From: Sphingomonas sp. | Lineage (GTDB): Bacteria > Pseudomonadota > Alphaproteobacteria > Sphingomonadales > Sphingomonadaceae | Length of the DNA: 64,000 nt | Assembly (NCBI RefSeq): GCF_029239295.1 | Contig: NZ_JAQZBC010000004.1 | Location: forward strand, 62,001 to 126,000 | Direction of reading: 5' to 3' | Shown here: in pieces, positions 51,902 through 60,935 of the stretch | How positions within the stretch are numbered: position 1 is the stretch's first letter | Layout: the number at the start of each line of letters is the position of its first letter | Notes under the pieces: generated by a model | Database searches by the model: none | What the model saw: the letters and a program-made list of their open reading frames with translations, nothing else | What the model was told of the DNA's origin: nothing | Translations under genes and position numbers: made by a program

Positions 51902-53188
51902 ATGAGCTTTCCCTGGGCCAAGCATTATGAGCCAAAGCAGCCGCTGATGCGGTGGATGGACGAGAAGCTGCCTCTGCCGCGCCTCGTCTACAACGCCGTC
52001 GGTGCCGGCTATCCGGTGCCGCGCAACCTCAATTACTTCTGGAACTTCGGCGTTCTCGCCGGTCTGGCACTGGTCTGCCAGATCGTGACGGGGATCGTGC
52101 TGGCGATGCACTATGCGCCCAATGGCCTGGTCGCCTTCAGCTCCGTCGAAAGCATCATGCGCGACGTGAACGGCGGCTGGTTCCTGCGCTATGCGCATGC
52201 GAACGGCGCTTCGATGTTCCTTGCCGTGGTCTACATCCACATTGCCCGTGGCCTTTATTACGGGTCGTACAAGGCCCCGCGCGAAATGGTGTGGCTGCTG
52301 GGCGTTGTGATCTTCCTGCTTATGATGGCGACCGCCTTCATGGGTTACGTGCTGCCGTGGGGCCAGATGAGCTTCTGGGGCGCGCAGGTGATCACGGGGT
52401 TCTTCTCCGCCATTCCTTTGGTGGGTGAGCCGATCCGCGTTCTGCTGCTCGGTGGCTATGCGCCGGACAACGCCGCGCTGAACCGCTTCTTCTCGCTCCA
52501 CTACCTGCTGCCGTTCGTGATCGCGGGCGTCATCATCCTTCACATCTGGGCGCTGCATATCCCGGGTTCGAACAACCCGACGGGTGTCGACGTGAAGGGT
52601 GAGCAGGACACGGTGCCGTTCCATCCGTACTACACGGCCAAGGACGGCGTAGGCGTTGCGGTGTTCTTCCTGATCTTTGCGGCGCTGATCTTCTTCTCGC
52701 CCAACATGCTCGGGCACCCGGACAATTACATCGAGGCGAACCCGCTCTCGACGCCGGCACACATCGTTCCGGAATGGTACTTCCTGCCGTTCTACGCGAT
52801 CCTGAAGAGCTTCACCGCAGACTTCATCCTGACGGGTAAGCTGTGGGGCGTGCTGGCGATGTTCGGTTCGATCCTGCTGCTGTTCTTCCTGCCTTGGCTG
52901 GACAGCTCGCCGGTTCGTTCGGCCAACTACCGTCCGACCTATCGCTGGTTCCTGATCGTTCTTGCGATCGACGTACTGGTGCTGGGCTATGTCGGTGGCG
53001 CGGAAGCGAACGCTCGCAACGTCATCATCGGTCAGATCGCGACGGCTTACTACTTCGCGCACTTCCTGATCATCCTGCCGATCGTCTCGCGCTCGGAGCG
53101 TCCGCGCCCGCTGCCGAATTCGATCACCGAGGCGGTGCTTGCCAAGCATGGCGGAACGTCGCCTGCACAGACCGCGCTGGCGCACTGA
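51902..53188 (+). CDS. petB: Cytochrome b
   Basis: A 428-residue eight-helix quinol-oxidising subunit of the bc1 complex. Recognisable elements: [21 protein letters not shown] near residue 40, heme-ligand His pairs in [20 protein letters not shown] and [21 protein letters not shown], the PEWY motif of the Qo site ([13 protein letters not shown]) near residue 285, and [19 protein letters not shown]. It is a full-length bacterial cytochrome b with a C-terminal extension ([18 protein letters not shown]) of about 25 residues. Confidence 0.98.
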   Translation: MSFPWAKHYEPKQPLMRWMDEKLPLPRLVYNAVGAGYPVPRNLNYFWNFGVLAGLALVCQIVTGIVLAMHYAPNGLVAFSSVESIMRDVNGGWFLRYAHANGASMFLAVVYIHIARGLYYGSYKAPREMVWLLGVVIFLLMMATAFMGYVLPWGQMSFWGAQVITGFFSAIPLVGEPIRVLLLGGYAPDNAALNRFFSLHYLLPFVIAGVIILHIWALHIPGSNNPTGVDVKGEQDTVPFHPYYTAKDGVGVAVFFLIFAALIFFSPNMLGHPDNYIEANPLSTPAHIVPEWYFLPFYAILKSFTADFILTGKLWGVLAMFGSILLLFFLPWLDSSPVRSANYRPTYRWFLIVLAIDVLVLGYVGGAEANARNVIIGQIATAYYFAHFLIILPIVSRSERPRPLPNSITEAVLAKHGGTSPAQTALAH

Positions 53189-53213
53189 GCCGATACGGGG
53201 GAATTGAAAGAAA

Positions 53214-54056
53214 ATGGTTCGTACCATCGCACTCCTGATCGGCGCGGGATTCGTCTTCGTGCTCGGCATCGCGCTGTTCGGGACGATTTCCACCGCGATC
53301 ACTGATCCGGCACCGGAAACCGCCGAACATGAATTCCACCTTCATCCCAAGGATGCGGAGCTGTCGTCGGCTGGCCTGTTCGGCAAGTTCGACCGCCAGC
53401 AGCTGCAGCGCGGGCTCAAGGTTTACCAGGAGGTTTGCGCCGCCTGTCATAGCCTGAAGTACGTTTCGTTCCGTGACTTCGAACAGCTTGGGTACAGCGA
53501 AGGCCAGGTGAAGGCTCTGGCCCAGGCGTGGCCGATCGAGCAGCCGAGCGTGAACCCCGACACGGGCGAAGCGGCGACGCGGAAGAACGTGGCATCGGAT
53601 CGTATCCCGAGCCCGTACCCGAACGAAGTTGCTGCGCGCGCCGCGAACAACAACGCGCTGCCGCCGGATCTGTCGCTGATCACCAAAGCCCGTCATGATG
53701 GCGCCAATTACGTTGCGTCGCTCCTGAACGGCTATCAGAACCAGCCGGCCGAGTTGCTGCGTAAGTTCCCGGATGCGAAGACCCCGCAGGGCCTTCACTA
53801 CAATCCGTACTTCGCGAACCTGAACATCGCGATGCCGCCGCCGATCACGGCTGATGGTCAGGTGACCTATGAGGATGGCACGCCGGCAACGCGCGAGCAG
53901 ATGTCGAAGGACGTGTCCGCATTCCTTGCCTGGACGGCTGAGCCGAACCTTGAATCGCGTCACGCAGCCGGTTTCGCGGCCGTCATCTTCCTCGCGATCT
54001 TCGTGTTCCTGACCTGGGGCGCGTACCAGAACGTTTGGCGCGGGGTTAAGCATTGA
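53214..54056 (+). CDS. petC: Cytochrome c1
   Basis: A 280-residue membrane-anchored c-type cytochrome, the electron exit of the bc1 complex. The N-terminal hydrophobic segment (about 4-24) is the signal. Heme attachment is CAACH near residue 76. The sixth ligand methionine probably lies in NIAMPPPI near 205. A C-terminal helix (about 248-266) anchors it. It ends the petABC operon; a perfect-looking terminator follows. Confidence 0.97.
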   Translation: MVRTIALLIGAGFVFVLGIALFGTISTAITDPAPETAEHEFHLHPKDAELSSAGLFGKFDRQQLQRGLKVYQEVCAACHSLKYVSFRDFEQLGYSEGQVKALAQAWPIEQPSVNPDTGEAATRKNVASDRIPSPYPNEVAARAANNNALPPDLSLITKARHDGANYVASLLNGYQNQPAELLRKFPDAKTPQGLHYNPYFANLNIAMPPPITADGQVTYEDGTPATREQMSKDVSAFLAWTAEPNLESRHAAGFAAVIFLAIFVFLTWGAYQNVWRGVKH

Positions 54057-54093
54057 GCTGACCGCCAGCACGTCTGGAAGTAAACTGAACAAC

Positions 54094-54126
54094 GCCCCGG
54101 TCGCCCACAGCGATCGGGGCTTTTTC
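54094..54126 (+). terminator. Intrinsic terminator after petABC
   Basis: GCCCCGGTCGC (54094-54104) pairs with GCGATCGGGGC (54110-54120, one G-T wobble) around CCACA, followed by TTTTTCG. Confidence 0.93.
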
Positions 54127-54172
54127 GTTGTCCGGGTTGCGGCCTTTCATGCGCAAGAGCATGAACCGTCGC

Positions 54173-54760
54173 ATGACCACGAACGACCGCGGCGGGCAGA
54201 GCCACGTCGAGCAGCCGGCACCCGCCACGGCAAACGACGACCTGAAGGCGCTGATCCGCACCATCCCCGACTTCCCGAAGCCGGGCATTCAGTTCCGCGA
54301 CGTCACCACGCTGCTGCTCGATCGCAGGGGCTTCTCCAGTTGCATCGCGCGGATGGCGAGGGCAGCGACCGGACCGGTCGACCTCGTGGCAGGAATTGAA
54401 GCCCGCGGCTTTCTGTTCGCTGGCGCACTGGCGGACCGCCTCGGCGCCGGGGTACTCCTGATCCGCAAGGACGGGAAATTGCCCGGGGCGACCATCGCGG
54501 AGGATTATGCCCTGGAATATGGGCAGGATCGGATAGCGATGCATGCGGATGCGTGCGCGCCGGGAGCGAACGTCCTGCTGGTCGATGATCTGATCGCCAC
54601 CGGTGGGACGGCGCGCGCCGCCGTCCGCCTGCTGCGCAAGGCGGGGGCAAGGATTACCCAGGCGCAGTTCCTGGTTGATCTGCCAGACCTGGGCGGCGCT
54701 GCGGCATTGCGCGAGGATGGCGTCGATGTGCATGCGCTGGTAGCGTTCGAGGGCGATTAG
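54173..54760 (+). CDS. apt: Adenine phosphoribosyltransferase
   Basis: A 195-residue purine-salvage enzyme that makes AMP from adenine and PRPP. The start region has LKALIRTIPDFPKPGIQFRDVTTLL near residue 24. The flexible loop lies near 95-110 (LIRKDGKLPGATIAEDYALEYG), and the PRPP motif is VLLVDDLIATGGTA near residue 138. Compared with E. coli Apt it has an extra polar stretch of about 15 residues at the N-terminus. In-frame starts at 54149 and 54161 are possible; no strong ribosome-binding site decides between them. Confidence 0.94.
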   Translation: MTTNDRGGQSHVEQPAPATANDDLKALIRTIPDFPKPGIQFRDVTTLLLDRRGFSSCIARMARAATGPVDLVAGIEARGFLFAGALADRLGAGVLLIRKDGKLPGATIAEDYALEYGQDRIAMHADACAPGANVLLVDDLIATGGTARAAVRLLRKAGARITQAQFLVDLPDLGGAAALREDGVDVHALVAFEGD

Positions 54761-54784
54761 GAACTTCGCCGGGGCGCTGTCGTT
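54760..54784 (+). promoter_or_regulatory. Probable EcfG-type general stress promoter
   Basis: GGAAC (54760-54764, overlapping the last base of the apt stop codon) and CGTT (54781-54784) are separated by exactly 16 bp, matching the EcfG consensus. The next gene starts about 55 bp downstream. Confidence 0.72.
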
Positions 54785-54839
54785 TGTCGAAGAAGAGCGG
54801 TGCGTATTTACCGTTTCTCCGCCGTTGTAGGAGGAAGCC

Positions 54840-55463
54840 ATGAATTGGCAACGTGCAGGGCTGATTGCTATTATTTCGGCCCTTGGGTTCGCCTCGAGCG
54901 CCTGTACTGACGGCTATGGCTACAGTGGCGTCGGCCTTGGCTATGGCTCCGGCTATTATGCCGATCCTTATTACAGCGACCCTTACTACGGCGGCGCGCC
55001 CTACGGGGTAGGGCTTGGAAGCACGTTCGGCTGGTATGGTGATTTCTACTACCCCGGCACCGGGGTGTATGTTTACGACCGTTACCGCCGGCCGCGTCGC
55101 TGGAACAATGCGCAGCGGCGTTACTGGCAGGGACGTCCAGGCTGGAACCGTTCGGGCGGTCGGCCGGATTGGGGTGGCTTTAATCGGGACAATGTCCGTC
55201 CGGGTCAGCCTAATTGGCAGCCCGGTCGGCCGGGCTATGGCGACGGCGTTCGCCCTAATCGTCCGCGGCCGCCAGGAGCGAACCAGGGGCGGCCACGTCC
55301 GGACGGCGTCGGCAGGCCGGGCTACAATCGCGGGCCCGGCTACAACCGCCCGCAAGGCTCCACGCCCGGAGCGGGTAGGCGCCCCGGCCCACGTCCCGGT
55401 GGCTTCGGCAATCGTGGCGGGCCTGGCCGCGGTGCAGACCGGCCCGTGACTCAGCCACAATAA
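54840..55463 (+). CDS. Gly/Tyr/Pro/Arg-rich lipoprotein, probable stress-induced
   Basis: A 207-residue exported protein. The signal peptide ends with a lipobox-like SSAC near residue 21. The mature N-terminal third is Tyr/Gly-rich (YGYSGVGLGYGSGYY, DPYYSDPYYGG), followed by WYGDFYYPGTGVYVYDRYRRPRRWN, and the last 100 residues are Arg/Pro/Gly repeats (PGYNRGPGYNRP). It resembles disordered envelope or cell-surface proteins common in sphingomonads. An EcfG-type promoter lies upstream (54760-54784). Function unknown. Confidence 0.78.
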   Translation: MNWQRAGLIAIISALGFASSACTDGYGYSGVGLGYGSGYYADPYYSDPYYGGAPYGVGLGSTFGWYGDFYYPGTGVYVYDRYRRPRRWNNAQRRYWQGRPGWNRSGGRPDWGGFNRDNVRPGQPNWQPGRPGYGDGVRPNRPRPPGANQGRPRPDGVGRPGYNRGPGYNRPQGSTPGAGRRPGPRPGGFGNRGGPGRGADRPVTQPQ

Positions 55464-55496
55464 CTGGTGTCCGCGCCGGCAGCGGCGCGGAACGGT

Positions 55497-55943
55497 TCAG
55501 GCTGGCCGGGTAGCGATCAGCCCGTTCGAGATCATCGTCATGACGACGACATTGTCTTGGTTGAGCACGCTCATCCGGCTCTTGAAGATCCCCATCTCCG
55601 GCCGCGATTGCGACTGGCGCTTCTCGATCACTTCCGTCTCGCATCGTAGCGTATCGCCGGGATAGACGGGCTTCACCCAGCGGAGTTCGTCGATGCCGGG
55701 CGATCCCAGGCCTGCGGAGGGATGACGTTTTCCGTTTTCGACGATCATCGACATGACCATCGCGCACGTGTGCCAGCCGCTGGCCGACAGGCGGCCGAAG
55801 TGAGTCTGCGCCGCCGCGTCGTCCGAGAGGTGGAATGGTTGCGGATCGTAGCGCGAGGCGAAATCAATCACCTCCTCGCGCGTCACCTGATAGCTGCCGA
55901 AGCTTGCGCGTGTTCCAACGGCGATATCTTCGAAATACTGCAT
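55497..55943 (-). CDS. MaoC family dehydratase
   Basis: A 148-residue hot-dog fold (R)-specific enoyl-CoA hydratase-type protein. The catalytic Asp and His are in RYDPQPFHLSDDAA near residues 32-37, and the hydratase motif continues with ASGWHTCAM near 56. The conserved WVKPVYPGDTLRCETEV lies near 90. It probably hydrates an enoyl-CoA in fatty-acid or branched-acid breakdown. It lies 8 bp downstream of the phosphodiesterase gene and may share its transcript. Confidence 0.92.
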   Translation of the reverse strand: MQYFEDIAVGTRASFGSYQVTREEVIDFASRYDPQPFHLSDDAAAQTHFGRLSASGWHTCAMVMSMIVENGKRHPSAGLGSPGIDELRWVKPVYPGDTLRCETEVIEKRQSQSRPEMGIFKSRMSVLNQDNVVVMTMISNGLIATRPA

Positions 55944-55951
55944 TGCCTCTC

Positions 55952-57253
55952 CTATTTGCGGCGTAGCACCGGGCGGAATACCGCGTCGGTGCCGTCCAGC
56001 GTAGGATCGGCAGGCAGGCCAAGCAATGTTCGAAGCAGGGGAGCGACCGCCACGTTGTCAAACGCGTTGACGCGCTTGCCAGCGGCGAATGCCGGACCAT
56101 TGGCGATGAACAACGCCGTCATGCTGGGAGCATAAGGATCGAAGCCGTGGCTGCCGCGCGAGTAGGCGACTGACGGCGCGGTCTTCTGGAGTTCCCAGCC
56201 GTCCTCCGCGAGGCACACGAAGGCTGGAATGCGAGGATTGCGGCCGTAGTGGAACTTCGCCGGGATCGCTTCCTTGCGCCAGCATTCCATGTGCGGTTGC
56301 GGCCTCAGCAGCGCGCTTGCCACCGCGGCGTCGCGGCCGGGCAGCGGCGCGAACGTCGCATACGGCCCCGATTCAACCACCCGCGCGTCGCTGGCGGAGA
56401 CGATCTTGTCGAGCGCGACGACGCGCTCGCTCGAGGTGGGCGCCATGCCGTGATCGGAAACGATGATCAGGTTCGCTGGCTGCCCCAGTTCTGCCAGGCC
56501 GGCGACGAGCGCGCCGATCTGGCCGTCCACTTCCTGAAGCGCGGCGTTCACACCGGCGGAGTCAGGACCATTGCGATGCCCCTCCGTGTCGACGACATCA
56601 AAATAGGTGGTGACGAACCGCGGACGGCTCGCTGCAGGACGGCGCATCCAGTCAATCACCTGGCGGACGCGATTGTCGCCAGGCAGCTGCTGACTGAACG
56701 CTTGCCAATCATGGGGGCGAGCGCCGCCAGTGATATCGTTCGGCCAGGCTGTGGCACGCGATCCTCCCCAGGCGACGTTGGACCCCGGCCAGAACATCGA
56801 CGCGGTGCGAACGCCGGCCTTTTCAGCCGTCACCCAGATCGGCGGTACCGCGTTCCACCAGAACGGGTCATCGGTCGCCATCGTGAACACCTCACCCGGG
56901 CGGCTCGGGTCCTCCATCATGTTCGCGGTGATGCCGTGGCGATCAGGGCGAACGCCGGTCACCAAAGTCCAGTGATTGGGGTATGTCTTCGAAGGGAAGG
57001 ACGGGCGCATGGGACCCGTCACGCCCTGCGCCGCCAGCCGTGACAGGTTTGGAGTCAAGCCGCGATCCAGATAATCGGGGCGAAAGCCGTCGATCGAGAC
57101 GAGGATGGTCACGGGTGCACGCTCCGCCTCCACGCGCGACGCAGCGACGCCTGCGGGTGCCGCAGCGGATGGAAGCGCAGGGGGCGTTTCGGGGTAGGCG
57201 CAGCCGGCAACGGCAGAGAGGGCGGCTAAGGCGGGAACGAGTCTGCGAATCAT
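55952..57253 (-). CDS. Ectonucleotide pyrophosphatase/phosphodiesterase-family lipoprotein
   Basis: A 433-residue exported phosphodiesterase of the alkaline phosphatase superfamily (ENPP type). The signal ends in a lipobox near residue 18 (AVAGC). The metal and nucleophile region is VSIDGFRPDYL near residue 52 and PSFPSKTYPNHWTLVTG near 85, where the Thr of SKTYPNH is the nucleophile. Further ligands lie in FDVVDTEGHRNGP near 220 and IVSDHGMAP near 265. It probably cleaves nucleotide or phosphodiester substrates in the periplasm. Stop lies 8 bp before the MaoC gene. Confidence 0.92.
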   Translation of the reverse strand: MIRRLVPALAALSAVAGCAYPETPPALPSAAAPAGVAASRVEAERAPVTILVSIDGFRPDYLDRGLTPNLSRLAAQGVTGPMRPSFPSKTYPNHWTLVTGVRPDRHGITANMMEDPSRPGEVFTMATDDPFWWNAVPPIWVTAEKAGVRTASMFWPGSNVAWGGSRATAWPNDITGGARPHDWQAFSQQLPGDNRVRQVIDWMRRPAASRPRFVTTYFDVVDTEGHRNGPDSAGVNAALQEVDGQIGALVAGLAELGQPANLIIVSDHGMAPTSSERVVALDKIVSASDARVVESGPYATFAPLPGRDAAVASALLRPQPHMECWRKEAIPAKFHYGRNPRIPAFVCLAEDGWELQKTAPSVAYSRGSHGFDPYAPSMTALFIANGPAFAAGKRVNAFDNVAVAPLLRTLLGLPADPTLDGTDAVFRPVLRRK

Positions 57254-57325
57254 GGCGACCCGTTAGCCCGCGGTGCCCCGCCTGTCTTGCGCGGCATTGT
57301 CACGATCGGTGAAATTTCAAGAGAT

Positions 57326-57347
57326 TGGAGGCCGGTGCGTGCCTCCA
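57326..57347 (-). terminator. Weak terminator-like stem after the sugar dehydrogenase gene
   Basis: TGGAGGC (57326-57332) pairs with GCCTCCA (57341-57347) around an 8-nt loop. It lies beyond the stop of the minus-strand sugar dehydrogenase and is followed on that strand by a T-rich but broken tract. Confidence 0.5.
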
Positions 57348-57364
57348 TCCTCTCAATTGTCACG

Positions 57365-58708
57365 TCATTGTGTCGCGGGCTGCTGCTGCGCCGGCGTCAC
57401 GCGCCAGATGACGTTGCCCACATCGTCGGCCACGAGCATCGCGCCGCTGCGATCGCCAATGACACCGACAGGGCGGCCCATCGCCTTGCCCTTGGCATCA
57501 AGGAAGCCAGTCAGCACATCGACCGGCTTCGTACCAGGAACTGGCCAACCCTTGTCGGTGAACGGAACGAAGACGACCTTGTAGCCGGACGGCGGCACTC
57601 GGTTCCACGAACCATGTTCGCCGATGAAGGCGCCATAGTTGAACCGCTCTCCCAGCTTCACGTCGCCGGCAAAGGTCAGGCCGAGAGCGGCGACGTGCGG
57701 CCCCAGTGCATAGTCAGGACGCTTCGAATATTGCTGAAGCTGGGGATTGCCTGGCTCCACCCGCTTGTCGGGATATCCACCCCAATAATACCAGGGCCAA
57801 CCAAAGTGGTCACCGAGCTCCACGGCGGTCAGGTAGTCGGGAACGATGTCTGACCCGAGCATGTCGCGTTCGTTGACGACGGTCCACAGTTGGTTGGACT
57901 GTGGGTTGATCGCCATGCCGTTGGCATTGCGAAGCCCCGCCGCATAGACGCGGGACGTCTTCTCCTTCGGCCAGACCTGAAGGATCACGGCGCGTCGCCG
58001 CTCAAGGTCCAGCCCCTTCTCAGCGATGTTGGACGCCGATCCGACGGAGACATAGAGCGTGCGACCGTCTTCGGCCGGGATCACGTTGCGCGCCCAGTGA
58101 TTTTCGCCGCCGGGCAACTTCACAACCACCTCTGGCTTGGCGGTGATCTTCGTCGCGCCTTCTTCATACGGCACGCGCACCAGCGCATCCGTGTTGGCGA
58201 TGTACAGCTGGCCGTCGAACAGGGTCATGCCGAAGGGTGAGTTGAGACCCGTCATGAAGACCGAACGGAAATCAACCTTTCCGTCGCCATTCTGATCGCG
58301 AAGAAGGGTGATGCGATTGGCCGAGGGCACGCCAGCCCCGGCGCGTCCCATCAGATACCGCATCACCCGATCGACAAAGCTCCGGCCGCGTGGCGGCGAG
58401 TTTGTCTCAGCCACCAGAATGTCGCCGTTGGGTAGGCGGTACATCCAGCGCGGGTGATCGAGATTGTCCGCAAAACGCTCCACCTTCAGTCCGGCAGCGG
58501 GGGTCGGCTTCGCATTGGCAGGCCAGCCGATCGCGTCGGCAACCTTGACGGTGGGGATGACCTGACTTCGCGGCGCCGTGATGTTCGGTCGCTGTCCAGT
58601 CACTTCCTCCACGCTGAGCCGGGCCTTATCAGGCCAGCCCAGCCAGACGAAAATGCCCACCCCCACAAGGATGATGAGGCCAAGCACGATCAATATGTGT
58701 TTGCGCAT
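57365..58708 (-). CDS. PQQ-dependent sugar dehydrogenase-like protein (sorbosone dehydrogenase family)
   Basis: A 447-residue six-bladed beta-propeller, anchored by an N-terminal helix (about 5-24). Propeller motifs include DHPRWMYRLPNGDILVAETN near residue 80, MTLFDGQLYIANTDALVRVPY near 155 and GLRNANGMAINPQSNQLWTVVNERD near 258, typical of the soluble glucose/sorbosone dehydrogenase family. ATG 58708 opens the signal anchor and was preferred to the longer frame at 58786, which overlaps the NUDIX gene. Electron acceptor and sugar are unknown. Confidence 0.9.
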   Translation of the reverse strand: MRKHILIVLGLIILVGVGIFVWLGWPDKARLSVEEVTGQRPNITAPRSQVIPTVKVADAIGWPANAKPTPAAGLKVERFADNLDHPRWMYRLPNGDILVAETNSPPRGRSFVDRVMRYLMGRAGAGVPSANRITLLRDQNGDGKVDFRSVFMTGLNSPFGMTLFDGQLYIANTDALVRVPYEEGATKITAKPEVVVKLPGGENHWARNVIPAEDGRTLYVSVGSASNIAEKGLDLERRRAVILQVWPKEKTSRVYAAGLRNANGMAINPQSNQLWTVVNERDMLGSDIVPDYLTAVELGDHFGWPWYYWGGYPDKRVEPGNPQLQQYSKRPDYALGPHVAALGLTFAGDVKLGERFNYGAFIGEHGSWNRVPPSGYKVVFVPFTDKGWPVPGTKPVDVLTGFLDAKGKAMGRPVGVIGDRSGAMLVADDVGNVIWRVTPAQQQPATQ

Positions 58709-58782
58709 ACACCGGAGATAGCCGGTGGCCGTGGGGCGGGGAAGAGGGAGCTTGATGTTTGCGCGGGCGTGCCGAAGCCGGC

Positions 58783-59304
58783 TCACCGCATCAGCTGGTC
58801 ACCCAGCAGCAGGAGCAATTTGACGTCCATCGCCACGCCCTGCTGCCGCTTGCGATCGACGAAGTCGCTCATGTTGGCTCTAGGCACCGCGTAGACGGTG
58901 ATGTCTTCGTGTTCGTCGCCGCCGCCATCCCCGACCTTCGTCAGGTTGCGCGCGCGAACCAGGGTGAAGCCTTCGCTGACCATACCGGGAGAGGAACTGA
59001 ATTCGCCGAGACGCTCGATCGAGCCCGCCCGGTAGCCGGTTTCCTCCTCAAGCTCGCGCGCTGCAGCATCGGCGAGATCCTCGTCCTCTTCGATATCGCC
59101 GACGAGCCCCGCGGGTAGCTCAAGGCAGGGGCGCCCCAATGGAACGCGATACTGCTCGACCAGAATGATCTCGTCAGCGTCGGTGATCGCCAGGATGACC
59201 GCAGCGCCGATGCCCCGTGAACGCGCGGCATATTCCCACTGACCCTGCTTCTCCATCTTGATGAAGCGGCCCTCCCACACGGTGACCGGCGTATCCTCGC
59301 TCAT
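58783..59304 (-). CDS. NUDIX hydrolase (ADP-ribose pyrophosphatase-like)
   Basis: A 173-residue NUDIX enzyme. The Nudix box is complete: Gly69-x5-Glu75-x7-Arg83-Glu84-Leu-x-Glu87-Glu88-x-Gly90-Tyr (pattern GX5EX7REUXEEXGU). The Pro/Leu-rich lead PCLELPAGLVG resembles ADP-ribose or NDP-sugar pyrophosphatases. Gap of 74 bp to the sugar dehydrogenase. Confidence 0.93.
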   Translation of the reverse strand: MSEDTPVTVWEGRFIKMEKQGQWEYAARSRGIGAAVILAITDADEIILVEQYRVPLGRPCLELPAGLVGDIEEDEDLADAAARELEEETGYRAGSIERLGEFSSSPGMVSEGFTLVRARNLTKVGDGGGDEHEDITVYAVPRANMSDFVDRKRQQGVAMDVKLLLLLGDQLMR

Positions 59305-59306
59305 CG

Positions 59307-59978
59307 TTACAGTTCGATCAGCCGGTCCGGCAGTTCGTTCGGATTGCTGCCGGTGCGCGGGAAATGCTCCGCCAGCACGACGCCAATTTCCTCAACCGCG
59401 GCGGCCATGCCATCACCTGCGCGGCCATCCTTCACGCCCGCGATCAGCGCAGCCATCGCATGGCCCCACACATCGGGCGAGACACGCTCATGGATGCCGA
59501 CATCGGCGATGATTTCTGCGCGGTGTTCGGCAAGGCTGAGGTAAAGCAGCACGCCGGTAGCCGCCATCGTGCGATGTTCGGCAGAAGCGCGAAAGAGCGC
59601 CAATGCACGACGGCGCACCCGCCTGGCCTTGGTCGCTTTGGGGGTCAGGGCGATCCGCAGCGGCGCAGCCGTCAGGATCAGCCGAACTGCAAGGAAGGTT
59701 GCCGCAGCAAGCGCCGTGGCGATCGTAAGTGCCGCGCCAGTCGACACATGTTCCGTCCATGGATCGCGGATCAGCGCGTGAAGATGATCCACCCATGCCG
59801 GAAAGGTTGCCAGCAGCGCCAGGACGAGCAGCATCGCCAGGACCGCATATTGGACCGCGATGTCGACGTAGCCGTCCGACTTCCCGGCAACGATCGTCAC
59901 GATCTCGCCACTGGTGTTCGCTTCGGCAGCCTTCACCGCGGCGGTCACCGCGGCATGATCTTCCGGTGTGAGATGCAT
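59307..59978 (-). CDS. TPM-domain membrane protein
   Basis: A 223-residue protein with two hydrophobic helices (about 45-60 and 80-100) and a TPM domain whose ending HERVSPDVWGHAMAALIAG near residue 165 is recognisable. An N-terminal helix-rich stretch with GEIVTIVAGKSDGYVD near residue 25 also belongs to the domain. The start ATG at 59978 shares a base with the stop of the upstream TPM gene (TAATG). Role unknown; probably acts with the next gene and LemA. Confidence 0.8.
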   Translation of the reverse strand: MHLTPEDHAAVTAAVKAAEANTSGEIVTIVAGKSDGYVDIAVQYAVLAMLLVLALLATFPAWVDHLHALIRDPWTEHVSTGAALTIATALAAATFLAVRLILTAAPLRIALTPKATKARRVRRRALALFRASAEHRTMAATGVLLYLSLAEHRAEIIADVGIHERVSPDVWGHAMAALIAGVKDGRAGDGMAAAVEEIGVVLAEHFPRTGSNPNELPDRLIEL

Positions 59979-60928
59979 TACCAATCCCCCGACGCGCCGC
60001 CGCCGCCGAAGCCGCCACCACCGCCGCCGCCGAAGCCGCCGCCGCCCCAGCCGCCACCACCGCCCCAATCGCTGCCGCCCGATGAGCCGCCGCCCCAGCC
60101 GCCGCGACCGGCCTCGCGCCCGATCTCGTTAGCGATAGACCACAACACAACGGGAAGAACGCCGCTGCCGTCGCCGCGATAGCGCTTGCCGCCCCCGCCG
60201 CGGCGGCGCGCGATCGACAGGAAGACGAAGAGCGCCACCATTCCCCAGAAGATGATGCCGAGCGGGACACCATCGCCACCGGTACGCTGCGTTTTGTTCG
60301 CCTGGTCGAACTGCTTCACGGCGGCATCGAGGCGCGCCTGCGCTTCTTCGGGCGAAGAGCGAAGCTGAGTGACCAGGGCGTCCGTGCCCGCCACCACGCC
60401 GCCCGGCAGATCGCCCGCCTTGAAACGGGGCAAAATGGCCTGGTTGATAACGACGCTGGACAAGGCATCGGTGACGAACGGTTCCAGGCCGTAGCCGACC
60501 TCGATCCTTACCTTGCGCTCGTTCGGAGCGACGAGAAGGATGGCCCCATTGTCGACATCCTTCAGCCCGACCCCCCATTCGCGGCCGAGCTTGTAGCCAT
60601 ATTCCTCGATGGGATAATTCTCGAGGCTGGGCACCGTGACGACCACCAGCTGTCGCTTCGTATCGCGCTGAAGCGCGTCGAGCTTGCTGGTAAGGTCGGC
60701 TTCCACCTCGGGCGGCAGAACGTTCGCGGCGTCGACGACGAAGCCCGTGAACTTAGGGAAGGTCTGCGCCGACGACGGGCTGGCCAAAAGGGCCAGGACC
60801 ATCATCGACAGGGCAAGCAGGTGGACTATCCACCGACGCAGCGGATGCTGATGGATCGGGAGGATACCTGCTGAACCGGCAGCCACGAGCGAGCCGGAAA
60901 ACCAACGATCTGTCACGGGCATGGTCAT
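59978..60928 (-). CDS. TPM-domain protein with Gly-rich tail (YgcG-like)
   Basis: A 316-residue exported protein. A signal-like helix (about 34-52) ends near SSAQ. The TPM domain spans about 55-185 (FTGFVVDAANVLPPEVEADL, VVVTVPSL, NGAILLVAPNERKVRIEVGYGLE). A second helix lies near 225-245, followed by a positively charged linker, and the last 50 residues are Gly/Ser/Trp repeats (GGWGGG). It begins 7 bp downstream of the lemA stop. TPM and LemA genes are often partners. Function unknown. Confidence 0.88.
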   Translation of the reverse strand: MTMPVTDRWFSGSLVAAGSAGILPIHQHPLRRWIVHLLALSMMVLALLASPSSAQTFPKFTGFVVDAANVLPPEVEADLTSKLDALQRDTKRQLVVVTVPSLENYPIEEYGYKLGREWGVGLKDVDNGAILLVAPNERKVRIEVGYGLEPFVTDALSSVVINQAILPRFKAGDLPGGVVAGTDALVTQLRSSPEEAQARLDAAVKQFDQANKTQRTGGDGVPLGIIFWGMVALFVFLSIARRRGGGGKRYRGDGSGVLPVVLWSIANEIGREAGRGGWGGGSSGGSDWGGGGGWGGGGFGGGGGGGFGGGGASGDW

Positions 60929-60935
60929 TCGGGCA

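Noticed and set aside
51170..53302. 710-residue minus-strand open frame
   Set aside because: Antisense to petA and petB, which have unmistakable motifs.
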